Assembly (NCBI GenBank): GCA_927405585.1
Contig: CAKMJS010000029.1
Location: 44,615-108,614 of the forward strand
DNA length: 64,000 nt
Reading direction: 5' to 3'
From: an uncultured Desulfosporosinus sp.
Lineage (GTDB): Bacteria; Bacillota; Desulfitobacteriia; Desulfitobacteriales; Desulfitobacteriaceae
Under the pieces are notes generated by a model. It did no database searches and had not been told where the DNA came from. It saw only the letters and a program-made list of their open reading frames with translations. The position numbers were made by a program, and so were the translations under genes. Every line of letters starts with the position of its first letter. The first letter of the stretch is position 1. Below, piece after piece: positions 8,076-15,705 of this stretch.

Positions 8076-10244
8076 CTAGCTCTTACCCTTTTTCTTGGCC
8101 TTTTTGCGTTTCTCTAAAAGAAGTTCAGCGGTGTGAATTACTTTAATTCTTTGGTTTTTCTTATCTAAGCCGCCACCTATTTGCATTAAACAACCTGGGC
8201 AATCCACAACAACGAAGTCTGCGCCCGTTTCTTCAATATTCTTCATTTTACGATCCAAGATGGGTCCCGATATCTCAGGGAATTTGATTGAGTAAGAACC
8301 AGCGAAGCCACAACACCGATCGGATTCATTCATCTCAATGAGTTGGACCCCTGCAGTGTCTTTCAATATTTTTCGAGGTTCAGCATAAACCCCCATAGAG
8401 CGTTTCAGGTGACAGGAATCATGATACGTAACCTTCATGGGTACACCGTCTCCACCAGGCGTTAATCCCCCTAAGTCAAATAACAATTTTGAAAAGTCTC
8501 TTGATTTACTGCTCAGCACTTCAGCTCTGGCCAATAAAGCAGGATCATCATGGACAAGCTCTTTGAAGCTGTCGATAAGGGCATGAGTACAGGTTGGACA
8601 TCCGCTAACAACATAGTCAACCTTTTCCGCCTCTAGCGCTTCAATATTCATAATCGCACACTTACGTGCATTTTTGCGGTCACCCATGTACGTTGCCGGA
8701 GCACCACAACAGGATTGCCCATCAGGGAATATTACTTCATATCCTTTTTCATTGAGGCCTGCAATAATCCCTTCACCGATTTTCGGATAAACAAAGTCAA
8801 TGAGGCAACCAGCATAGAGCGCAATCTTACCTTTAGGATTTTTCACCTCTTGCTTAACCTTTTTGATTACATCTCGCAAGGGGACCTTAGCAACCGTCGG
8901 TAAACTTTTCTTTTCCGTAAGTCCTGAGAGGAACATAGGTAAATGCCGAATAACAGGTTGCCCTTTTGAGAACGGTAGCTGGGCAAGTGAAGCAATACGC
9001 AACATCGAATGAAACAGGCGCCGATTGGACACTACATCCAAAGCAAATTTAGGGGCTGCTCCGATACCATCTTTTTCGCCCATACGATTGCGCAGTTCTA
9101 AAATCATCTGCGGAATATCTAACTTCCCGGGACATACTTCAGTACACTTTCCACATTGCAGACAGAGATTTTGTGGATTTTTAGCATCCTTATCGGAATT
9201 TACAAAGTTAGTTAAAATGGTACCAATGCCACCGGTATAAATATGACCATAGACATGCCCACCCAAGAGTTGGAAAGCAGGACATACATTAAGACAAGAG
9301 GCACATCGAATACACTGGAACGTCTTTTTGAACTTTTCATCGTCATACATCTTCCGACGCCCATTGTCAATAAGGACGATGTGAAATTCCTTATCTTTAA
9401 CCGTACCATCCGCATAATAGGCAGGGGTAGGTCCCGTTACCATACTCACATAACTAGTAATCTGCTGACCCGTTGCACTCCGCGGTAGAGCCTGTAGGAT
9501 GTGAGTCGCATCTTCAAACTTTGGCACAAGTTTTTCGATCCCCACGAGAAATACATGTAGAGGCGGTAAAGTAGTTGTAAGGCGGCCGTTTCCTTCATTT
9601 GTGAGCATGATCAAGGTCCCTGTCTCAGCAATGGCCATGTTAGCCCCAGAAATGCCCATATCCGCCTCTAGAAACTTCTTACGGAGTTCTACCCTAGCAG
9701 TTTTAACAAGCTCAGCAATCACTGGTTGTTCCAAGCGATTTAAGTGGCCACTAAAAGTATCTGCAACTTCTTCTTTCGTCATATGAATCGCTGGCAAGAT
9801 CATATGAGAAGGATGTTGCCCAGCCAACTGTACAATCCATTCTCCCAGGTCTGTTTCCTGAACGTCTATCCCATCGGCGATCAAATTGTCATTTAGCAAG
9901 ATCTCCTCTGAAACCATGGATTTCGATTTTATTATTCGTTGTACACCATGCTTTTTGGCTAACTCACTGACATATCTTTTGGCATCTTCCGCGGTAGTAG
10001 CACGGTAAACCTTTGCCCCTCTTGCTGTGGCTTCCTTTTCGAATTGATCCAGCATTTCATCGAGATGGCTCGCCGCAAAGGATTTAACTCGCACAATATC
10101 TTCGCTGATAGCTTCAAAGTCATACCCTTCATACGCTTTTGCACGAGCTATAGTATAAGCATCCCCAAAGCGCCCTAAAGCCCCACGCAAAACTTCGTTC
10201 CCCAGTGCATCAGAAATTTTCTTTTTAAAATTTTGGTCAGCCAT
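8076..10244 (-). CDS. lldH: Fused LutB-LutA-type L-lactate oxidation iron-sulfur protein (LldH-like)
   Basis: A 722-residue fusion. It has an N-terminal LUD domain (about 65-300), two ferredoxin-type [4Fe-4S] motifs (Cys311/314/317/321, CIRCASCLNVCP; Cys361/364/367/371, CLQCGKCTEVCP), and then two CCG domains (Cys480 with SCCG at 511-514; Cys611 with RCCG at 643-646). Bacillus LutB is about 470 residues and LutA about 240, so this is both in one chain, as I recall for Desulfovibrio LldH. With LldG it should oxidise L-lactate to pyruvate at the cytoplasmic side and pass electrons to the quinone pool. Its ATG directly follows the stop of the LUD gene, so the two are translationally coupled. Confidence 0.88.
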   Translation of the reverse strand: MADQNFKKKISDALGNEVLRGALGRFGDAYTIARAKAYEGYDFEAISEDIVRVKSFAASHLDEMLDQFEKEATARGAKVYRATTAEDAKRYVSELAKKHGVQRIIKSKSMVSEEILLNDNLIADGIDVQETDLGEWIVQLAGQHPSHMILPAIHMTKEEVADTFSGHLNRLEQPVIAELVKTARVELRKKFLEADMGISGANMAIAETGTLIMLTNEGNGRLTTTLPPLHVFLVGIEKLVPKFEDATHILQALPRSATGQQITSYVSMVTGPTPAYYADGTVKDKEFHIVLIDNGRRKMYDDEKFKKTFQCIRCASCLNVCPAFQLLGGHVYGHIYTGGIGTILTNFVNSDKDAKNPQNLCLQCGKCTEVCPGKLDIPQMILELRNRMGEKDGIGAAPKFALDVVSNRRLFHSMLRIASLAQLPFSKGQPVIRHLPMFLSGLTEKKSLPTVAKVPLRDVIKKVKQEVKNPKGKIALYAGCLIDFVYPKIGEGIIAGLNEKGYEVIFPDGQSCCGAPATYMGDRKNARKCAIMNIEALEAEKVDYVVSGCPTCTHALIDSFKELVHDDPALLARAEVLSSKSRDFSKLLFDLGGLTPGGDGVPMKVTYHDSCHLKRSMGVYAEPRKILKDTAGVQLIEMNESDRCCGFAGSYSIKFPEISGPILDRKMKNIEETGADFVVVDCPGCLMQIGGGLDKKNQRIKVIHTAELLLEKRKKAKKKGKS

Positions 10245-10823
10245 TTAAGCCACCTCCTCTACTTGTTCATCAACAAAGACCACTATGAGTTGTTTGGGGC
10301 CATGAACCCCAACCGTCAAAACGCGTTCAATATCCGAAGTTCGACTGGGACCTGTGATAAATCCAACAAATCCAGGAAGTCGAGGAAGTCGATGTAGAAT
10401 TGCCATGGTTTCCGCTAAGGTAGGTATCATTGTAGATGTCGAAACCAAGGCAATGTGGATAGGAATAAGGGTCGAACAGAGACGATCATCAACATTTGCA
10501 TCTGCTGCTGCCTGAACAAGCGTTCCAAGTTCAGCAATGGCATAGTTTACTTGCGTTATACCCGCATGCGCATCCGGCGTAACTTCTCTAAAACGATCTG
10601 TGTAGACAGTTATACCTGCTTCACCGATTTGCTCTTCAAACTTTCCCTTCAGAGAGATTGGAGAATTTAAGAGTGCTACATTCTCAATTCCCTTTTCCTT
10701 CATCACTTTACAAACAAGTTCTGCGGCTTCATTGGAAGTCTTGACACGAAAACATTCTCCGGACAGGACTTCTACCTTCGATTTAAAGCTTTCGTACAGC
10801 TCAGTGGTTCGATCAATTCCCAT
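10245..10823 (-). CDS. lldG: LUD-domain L-lactate utilisation protein (LutC/LldG-like)
   Basis: A 192-residue single LUD domain with the family segments AIAELGTLVQ, then STLIPIHIALV, MAILHRLPRLPGFVGFITGPSRTSDIERVLTVGVHGPKQ in outline (about 110-180). The SRTSDIE and GVHGPK motifs are diagnostic of LutC. It partners the iron-sulfur fusion protein encoded immediately downstream to oxidise L-lactate. GGAGGT lies before the ATG. A GntR-type palindrome about 76 bases upstream suggests lactate-responsive control, though no GntR gene is adjacent. Confidence 0.88.
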   Translation of the reverse strand: MGIDRTTELYESFKSKVEVLSGECFRVKTSNEAAELVCKVMKEKGIENVALLNSPISLKGKFEEQIGEAGITVYTDRFREVTPDAHAGITQVNYAIAELGTLVQAAADANVDDRLCSTLIPIHIALVSTSTMIPTLAETMAILHRLPRLPGFVGFITGPSRTSDIERVLTVGVHGPKQLIVVFVDEQVEEVA

Positions 10824-10898
10824 ATGAACCTACCTCCTCATAATTGAATACTATAGTTTTATTGTACACGGGCCTGACACAGCCTTAAGAATATTTCA

Positions 10899-10909
10899 CG
10901 GTCAGACCA
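10899..10909. promoter_or_regulatory. Candidate GntR/LldR-type operator upstream of lldG
   Basis: On the minus strand the site reads TGGTCTGACCG. This fits TNGTNNNACNA, the FadR/LldR-subfamily consensus, except for the last base. Its position before a lactate operon makes a LldR-like operator plausible. The regulator is not in the window. Confidence 0.4.
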
Positions 10910-10929
10910 CCATACCAGTCTAATAGATT

Positions 10930-11060
10930 AAGTTTAAATTATAATTCATAAAATTACAATATCAATCCATGCAGAATTGCAAATATTGTGAGAAATATAC
11001 TAATTTTTCTCCTATAAATTACACATTGATTTTCGACAAACTTTGCGTTAATGTATAAAT
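10930..11060. other. AT-rich spacer between lldG and the RNA candidate
   Basis: No open frame or clear consensus promoter was seen. Short A/T-rich tracts probably contain the divergent promoters of the lactate operon and of the small RNA candidate. Confidence 0.3.
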
Positions 11061-11067
11061 AAGTAAA

Positions 11068-11217
11068 GCCTAGTAGTTTAGTTTTCTAGGCCTTGCGCAG
11101 AAGAGGATTTCCGGACGCGGAAGTCCTCCCATAATATTACTGGCAAAGTTAGAATTTATTCAGTCAGTTACAAGGGTTTCAGAAGAATTAGTTCTTCTGA
11201 AACCCTTTTCTAATTTT
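11068..11217 (+). ncRNA. Candidate three-hairpin small RNA ending in terminator
   Basis: Three stem-loops stand in a row on the plus strand with no open frame: 11068-11091 (GCCTAG with CTAGGC), 11103-11128 (GAGGA and TCCG paired with CGGA and TCCTC around a GACG loop) and a 16-bp perfect terminator stem 11172-11207 followed by a T-rich tail. The nearest plus-strand gene starts only at 11325, so the terminator must end something initiated in this gap. No riboswitch class was recognised. It could be an independent sRNA or a leader attenuator for the TPR gene. Confidence 0.4.
11172..11217 (+). terminator. Strong terminator upstream of TPR gene
   Basis: A perfect 16-bp stem with a TTAG loop (11172-11187 with 11192-11207), then TTCTAATTTT. 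It is oriented for plus-strand transcription. Confidence 0.8.
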
Positions 11218-11324
11218 CTAACAATTTTTATGTATGGTTGATACGCTACATTCCGCCTAGCATGTATTGACGTCTATGTTCTAATTATCTCCCGTCCATA
11301 GTAACTATATATGGGGGGGATGGA

Positions 11325-12104
11325 ATGCAAGAGGTGCAATACGATCCTGAAATCCTTTATGTTCAAAAAGTATATTTTTTTATTTTCTTAATGACGTTTA
11401 CATTGCTCACATCAGTGGCATGCTTTTGGCTTATGAGCTTAGATTTCGCACTTTTAGTTCTAGGAGTTGGTGTTATTCTTTCCTATATTGCCATGATTAA
11501 GAAGAAGACCTTTGCCCCCCCTGCAAAGAATATTTCTGCTAGAAGAATGGCACATGAAATCTCGCAAGACACAAGTCCTGTCTCAGTAGCTCGCTTTGCA
11601 TGTCAACTGTACTACTATTTTCATGAATCCACTCAAGCTATATCGTTGCTGGAAAAATTCCTTCCAAGCCACGACCCATTGCTTTGCTCTACACTCGGAG
11701 ACATCCTTCTTAAAGATGGCAATGCTAAACGGGCACTCTATATATTGCGCGAAAATCCCAATGCTTCAGTCGACCCACTTATGCTTGCAACTCAAGGTCA
11801 TGTTCTTAAACAAATGGGTAAAATCCCCGAAGCCATCAAAATGTATGATCGAAGTTTACGACTCGCTAAACAAAATGGTTTTCCGTATAGTGGAGACCAT
11901 TGGTTTACTCAAAAGCTCCTCACTCTTAGCTATATGGCGAATATTCATCATACTCTAGCTGATTGCTACGTTATTCTTGAAGATTTCCTTAATGCCAGAC
12001 ACCAGTACAGAGCTGGGAACCTGCTACTTTTTGACCTTTCACTTTGGCGCAAATGCCCACAAGTAGTGAGGATAGATACAAAAAAAACAAATATATCTCG
12101 TTAG
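11325..12104 (+). CDS. Membrane-anchored TPR-repeat protein
   Basis: A 259-residue protein. Two hydrophobic helices near the N-terminus (FFIFLMTFTLLTSVACFW, about 13-30, and FALLVLGVGVILSYIAM, about 36-52) form a membrane hairpin. The rest is soluble and tetratricopeptide-like (LCSTLGDILLKDGNAKRALYIL, then GHVLKQMGKIPEAIKMYDRSL, about 120-185), suited to protein-protein contacts. The binding partner is unknown. The ribosome binding site is the G-rich GGGGGGATGG just before the ATG. Similar proteins stand alone in many clostridia. Confidence 0.65.
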   Translation: MQEVQYDPEILYVQKVYFFIFLMTFTLLTSVACFWLMSLDFALLVLGVGVILSYIAMIKKKTFAPPAKNISARRMAHEISQDTSPVSVARFACQLYYYFHESTQAISLLEKFLPSHDPLLCSTLGDILLKDGNAKRALYILRENPNASVDPLMLATQGHVLKQMGKIPEAIKMYDRSLRLAKQNGFPYSGDHWFTQKLLTLSYMANIHHTLADCYVILEDFLNARHQYRAGNLLLFDLSLWRKCPQVVRIDTKKTNISR

Positions 12105-12252
12105 TTCAGCATTCTTTCTTCTTTTAAACCTAGGATTTTTTCCCTATTCCAACAGGTTTTTTAACTGTGATTCTCTATAATAAGGATAAAGCCTGTATAT
12201 ATTCGCAAAATTATACGATACTCAACTCAAGTTCACGAATGGAGGGTGAAAA

Positions 12253-12471
12253 ATGCTGTCAACTCATGGTGAAGATATTCTGATATTTATTCAAGATTTT
12301 GAGACATCCTCTCGGGACTATCTCCAATCTAAAGGCTTGAGTGAAAATGAGATGACCAACGCCTATCTCGACTTACAATGGAATTTCCTCCATACGATTC
12401 TTAAGCAACAGGCAGAAATTCATAAGAATACTCAACGCCATATGCTTTGTTCTCAGAAACAAGCTATATAA
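12253..12471 (+). CDS. Small soluble protein of unknown function
   Basis: A 72-residue acidic, helical-looking protein (DILIFIQDFETSSRDYLQSK; later QWNFLHTILKQQAEIHKN). I do not recognise it. A strong GGAGGGTG ribosome binding site precedes the ATG, and an excellent terminator follows directly, so it is probably a genuine monocistronic gene. Confidence 0.6.
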   Translation: MLSTHGEDILIFIQDFETSSRDYLQSKGLSENEMTNAYLDLQWNFLHTILKQQAEIHKNTQRHMLCSQKQAI

Positions 12472-12475
12472 ATAC

Positions 12476-12514
12476 CCCCCAAACACTTTGACTATTTCCG
12501 TAAGTGTTTGGGGG
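12476..12514 (+). terminator. Terminator after small gene
   Basis: A 13-bp perfect stem (12476-12488 with 12502-12514) followed by TAATTTTCT. It also faces the convergent cyclase gene and may serve both. Confidence 0.85.
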
Positions 12515-12537
12515 TAATTTTCTGTAGTGTTCCTTTT

Positions 12538-14124
12538 TCACCTAAAGAAAGATGCCTTATACAACCGTTGATATCGCTGTAAAGCTCGAATAGCTGTTAG
12601 TGCCGTAGTTAAAGGTTCTTCATAATTCCATCCTTTAGCGTAGATCCCTCCAAAAGACGCTTCAAATGAACCAATGCTGGTCTGTACCCTGAGAAGATTT
12701 CGTATTCCATTATGAAATATTGCACTTGGAATCACTTTAGCATTGCGCCATAAACTAGCAAGTGCCAAGCTGGTATCCACAACAGAACCCCAGCCCCCGT
12801 CACTGCTCTGTGCATTAATTAGGAACTCCTGCGCTCTCGTTCTTGATCTATAGATCTGACCCGCGTTACTCCACCTTCTCCAACTAAACTCCCACTTATA
12901 AAGCAGTTCTAAAACTTGTGCAGTACTATAGACCGGCCCCTCAAACCAAGATGACGGAAAGGAGCCTTCCTCATCCTGTTGGTCTAGAACCCAAGATATC
13001 CCTCGCGAGATACCCTCATATTGAGAACGAGAGCTCCGCCATAACGCCTCAAGGACATGAATACTAACGTCAACACTAGGAATATATACAGGGAACCCTG
13101 AAGATATTTCGGGTGGAATGCCATGAAAACTGGGAAACGTTCCCCAACTTCCATTTGTATTTTGTAACTGCTTGAGGAGATTAATTCCTAACGGATTCTC
13201 TTCGCCGAGCACCTGATGCAACCCTATTAAAGCAACGGAAGTATCATCCAAATCAGGATGCGTGTACGGTGGAGTACTTCCATAACTACCATCAATATTT
13301 GAACCCTTCTTTAGCCAATCTACCGTTTGCAAGAGCCAAGGAACATCAGAAGGGTTCTGAACAGTTTCTCCGAAGACACATGCAGTCCAGCCCATAGCCC
13401 ATATCTTGAGTTGGTCAAAAGCAGGCCATCCACCGCTTAGATACTGTTTCTGAACCAACCATTGTCCAGCTCTCTGTGTCGGTTCAGAATAGTCGCCCTT
13501 ACTCAATAGAGCGAGGATTGACATACTCGTGACTATAACATCCTCTGACCATGAACCATCCGTCATTTGTGTTTCCAAAAGATATTGAATTCCTTTATGA
13601 GTTCCTTCTCGAGAGTTTGTGGCAAGAAGTGACGCGGCCACAATGATTGGTCTACCATACATCGGCAACTTAGTTATAACTCTCTCTTCGAGAATCTTCG
13701 GAAGCAATATCTCTTCCTTCGTAGGACCCTCCAAACCAGGAACTACAGCTTGGCCTAAGGTTAAAATCAAAGATGAAAAATATCGCGCTTGAGCTAAAAG
13801 CTTAAGCTTTGCCTTCCACCCGCCTTGACTCCCCATGAGGACCATCCGGACAAGCTGCGTCAACTCACCATCCGGTTTGTCACCAGGAAACTTCCCCCAT
13901 CCACCTCGTTGCTGCTGCTTCAGCCATTGTATTCCACGTTGCTGAGCATTCTCAAACCCTCTTCCTACTGCTAGTAAAGCAAGAGCGGCAAGCGCCGTTG
14001 CCCCAGGGCTTGCAGATACACTATGCATTTCATCGCAATTTCCAGAAAGGATCTGTTCTACGCCCTCGACCACATAATACCGTGCTTTCTCAAGACCAGC
14101 GTGGACTTCTTTCTTCAACTCCAT
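12538..14124 (-). CDS. Squalene-hopene-cyclase-like class II terpene cyclase (short form)
   Basis: A 528-residue protein built of alpha/alpha-barrel prenyltransferase-type repeats. QW-like motifs recur (QQRGGWGKFPG near 71-81, MTDGSW near 187-192, LSGGWPAFD, QNTNGSWG, SSDGGWG). The catalytic acid motif DxDD is present as DLDDTS (Asp291, Asp293, Asp294). True squalene-hopene cyclases are about 630 residues with the DxDD near 375, so this one lacks about 85 residues before the motif. It could cyclise squalene or a shorter isoprenoid. No isoprenoid genes are adjacent. The fold is certain; substrate and activity are not. Confidence 0.75.
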   Translation of the reverse strand: MELKKEVHAGLEKARYYVVEGVEQILSGNCDEMHSVSASPGATALAALALLAVGRGFENAQQRGIQWLKQQQRGGWGKFPGDKPDGELTQLVRMVLMGSQGGWKAKLKLLAQARYFSSLILTLGQAVVPGLEGPTKEEILLPKILEERVITKLPMYGRPIIVAASLLATNSREGTHKGIQYLLETQMTDGSWSEDVIVTSMSILALLSKGDYSEPTQRAGQWLVQKQYLSGGWPAFDQLKIWAMGWTACVFGETVQNPSDVPWLLQTVDWLKKGSNIDGSYGSTPPYTHPDLDDTSVALIGLHQVLGEENPLGINLLKQLQNTNGSWGTFPSFHGIPPEISSGFPVYIPSVDVSIHVLEALWRSSRSQYEGISRGISWVLDQQDEEGSFPSSWFEGPVYSTAQVLELLYKWEFSWRRWSNAGQIYRSRTRAQEFLINAQSSDGGWGSVVDTSLALASLWRNAKVIPSAIFHNGIRNLLRVQTSIGSFEASFGGIYAKGWNYEEPLTTALTAIRALQRYQRLYKASFFR

Positions 14125-14159
14125 AGCACCGTCTCCGTCAATCTATTTAGCGCATGCCA

Positions 14160-14590
14160 TAGTATGATTTATGATAGATGACGGAAAATTGTTCCAAACA
14201 GAAGAAACGTCGAACCGTTATTGGCCGACGTTCTTTACTTAAAAAAATAGCTCCTAGAATACTAAAAGCATTCGCTATGCAAGTCCACGGGATGCAAACA
14301 AGAACCGTCCCCGACTTGCACTAAGCGCGCCTTTGTGTCAAAGACGCAAACAGCCTCCCAAACGCTCCAACCACCGTTCCACTCCCGGTCAACCCAAGCT
14401 AGAGGAAGTTTCTTAGCTTAGGGAGCACGGAGAGAGGAAGCGCGTCAATGAAACGCAGTCGATAAGGCGTGAAGAAACGCAACTGGCTTGTCCAAGGATG
14501 GACTGATGTCGCGGTGCCATGGATGGCAAGGAGCGACGCGCACATGCAGAAAGCACAAGGGTTTTGCGTTTTAGCTTTAGCGACAAGAGA
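14160..14590. other. GC-rich non-coding spacer
   Basis: No open frame of note. From about 14270 the composition becomes more GC-rich than the flanks. It carries an inverted repeat (TGCAAGTC at 14277-14284 with GACTTGCA at 14313-14320) enclosing AAGAACCGTCCCC, a string I associate with REP-like elements of RAYT transposases. No transposase is present. It may be a structured RNA or a composite repeat island. Confidence 0.4.
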
Positions 14591-14594
14591 ATAG

Positions 14595-14625
14595 CACGAT
14601 AGTCTCCGGTGGAGAGTATCGCCGA
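14595..14625. repeat. Dispersed palindromic repeat, copy 1
   Basis: A 31-bp block that recurs at 63331-63361 with a single mismatch. Internally GATA and CTCC pair with GGAG and TATC, forming a hairpin. Weaker similarity (GAATACTT, GGCG, ACTGCG) continues downstream in both copies for about 70 bases. Confidence 0.75.
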
Positions 14626-14697
14626 AGCCGCGATCCCTAAGGAATACTTACCGGCGTAGGATTGGAACGTGTGCGACTGCGCTAAGACACTGACTCT

Positions 14698-15150
14698 CTA
14701 TAGCATGCGACTTACTGCTATCTCATCACAATTGGGGAACTTGATACAATTAATACACTCTGACCATACTTTTTGTGGCATTTGATCTTTACTAACTTCA
14801 TCATAACCACAGTATTTAAAGAACTCTGGCTGATAAGTCAACGCAAAAAGTCTTGTACAACCCAGTTCCCTTGCTTCTTCTTCTAGGGCTCTAACTATCT
14901 GCGTTCCAATCCCTCTTCGCTTGTAGCCACTTGAAACTGCCAATGCTCGTATTTCTGCCAAGTCACTCCAAAGGATATGGAGTGACGCAACCCCGACTAA
15001 TTGGTTATCTTCTTCCGCTAGCAGGAATTCACGTATATTTTCATATAGCATATTTCTAGAGCGGGGAAGCATGAGTCCTTGCTCTGCATTACTATTAATC
15101 AATAACATCATCTCTTCAACATCTGATATACGAGCTTTACGCAATTTCAT
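14698..15150 (-). CDS. GNAT N-acetyltransferase, short ArgA-like (N-acetylglutamate synthase)
   Basis: A 150-residue GNAT domain: LRKARISDVEEMMLLIN at the start, the acetyl-CoA loop SGYKRRGIGTQIV (about 74-86), and the end QMPQKVWSECINCIKFPNC, which I recognise from the short ArgA-type N-acetylglutamate synthases of clostridia and delta-proteobacteria. It would make N-acetylglutamate, the first step of arginine synthesis. The start at 15150 is chosen because AAGGAG precedes it; an upstream ATG (15204) lacks a ribosome binding site. An ARG-box-like palindrome sits 20-33 bases before the start, which supports the role. No other arg gene is near. Confidence 0.75.
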   Translation of the reverse strand: MKLRKARISDVEEMMLLINSNAEQGLMLPRSRNMLYENIREFLLAEEDNQLVGVASLHILWSDLAEIRALAVSSGYKRRGIGTQIVRALEEEARELGCTRLFALTYQPEFFKYCGYDEVSKDQMPQKVWSECINCIKFPNCDEIAVSRML

Positions 15151-15169
15151 CGAAATACTCCTTTTGTTT

Positions 15170-15183
15170 TGCATAATTATACA
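15170..15183. promoter_or_regulatory. Candidate ArgR operator (ARG box)
   Basis: TGCATAATTATACA fits the 14-base core of the ArgR/AhrC palindrome (TGNATWWWWATNCA) except for one position. On the minus strand it contains TATAAT, so repressor binding would cover the -10 region of the acetyltransferase gene. Confidence 0.5.
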
Positions 15184-15239
15184 ACATACACTATATTTCT
15201 GCATCTTTTTTTGAATAAGGATTTCCTAATAAGCGATGA

Positions 15240-15705
15240 CTGGGACTCAAATGCAACAACTAAGTCTCACTGAAACAATTCATACTAAGGGCAAACCTGA
15301 TTAAACGTTGACATTAAGCAAGCTGTTACACTAATTTTGAACTCCCTTCTCCCTTACTCATGGGTGACTATGAACAACTTCTATAGGCTCTTTTTAACTT
15401 GCTCAATAACGCGATTGAAGCCTCACCTAAGTGAGGCAAAATCCTTATGCGATTATCTGAATAAGAGTCTTTCCGCTATGATAAGCGTAATCGACAAACT
15501 GACCAAGTATCCCTATAAGCCTTCGTCATCTTGTCCTTGAACGGTTCTTCACTACTCAGTATACAGTACCGTACTATGGTTAACTATAGCACAACCAAAT
15601 CATTCTTGCACAACATGGCAAGCTCCATTTTTTCGAACCATGTCTTGCGGTACAGAAGCGATGATGGATTTACCGTGTTTATCAAAGTTTACGAATACCC
15701 TTTAT
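15240..15705 (+). pseudogene. Decayed sensor histidine kinase (HATPase domain remnant)
   Basis: Plus-strand fragments in different frames spell the ATP-binding domain of a histidine kinase. GDYEQLL, a TAG stop, then ALFNLLNNAIEASP (15363-15430; N box) is followed by a frame change and AMISVID (G1 region, 15476-15499), LERFFTT (F box, 15537-15558) and MVNYS...FLHN with a final DDGFTVFIK (G2 and end region). Two stops and at least two frameshifts make it non-functional. The HisKA and sensor parts are not recognisable upstream. It overlaps the end of the unknown gene at 15689. Confidence 0.7.

Noticed and set aside
14270..14330. Complete REP-associated transposase element
   Set aside because: The AAGAACCGTCCCC string is suggestive but no transposase frame exists in the spacer.
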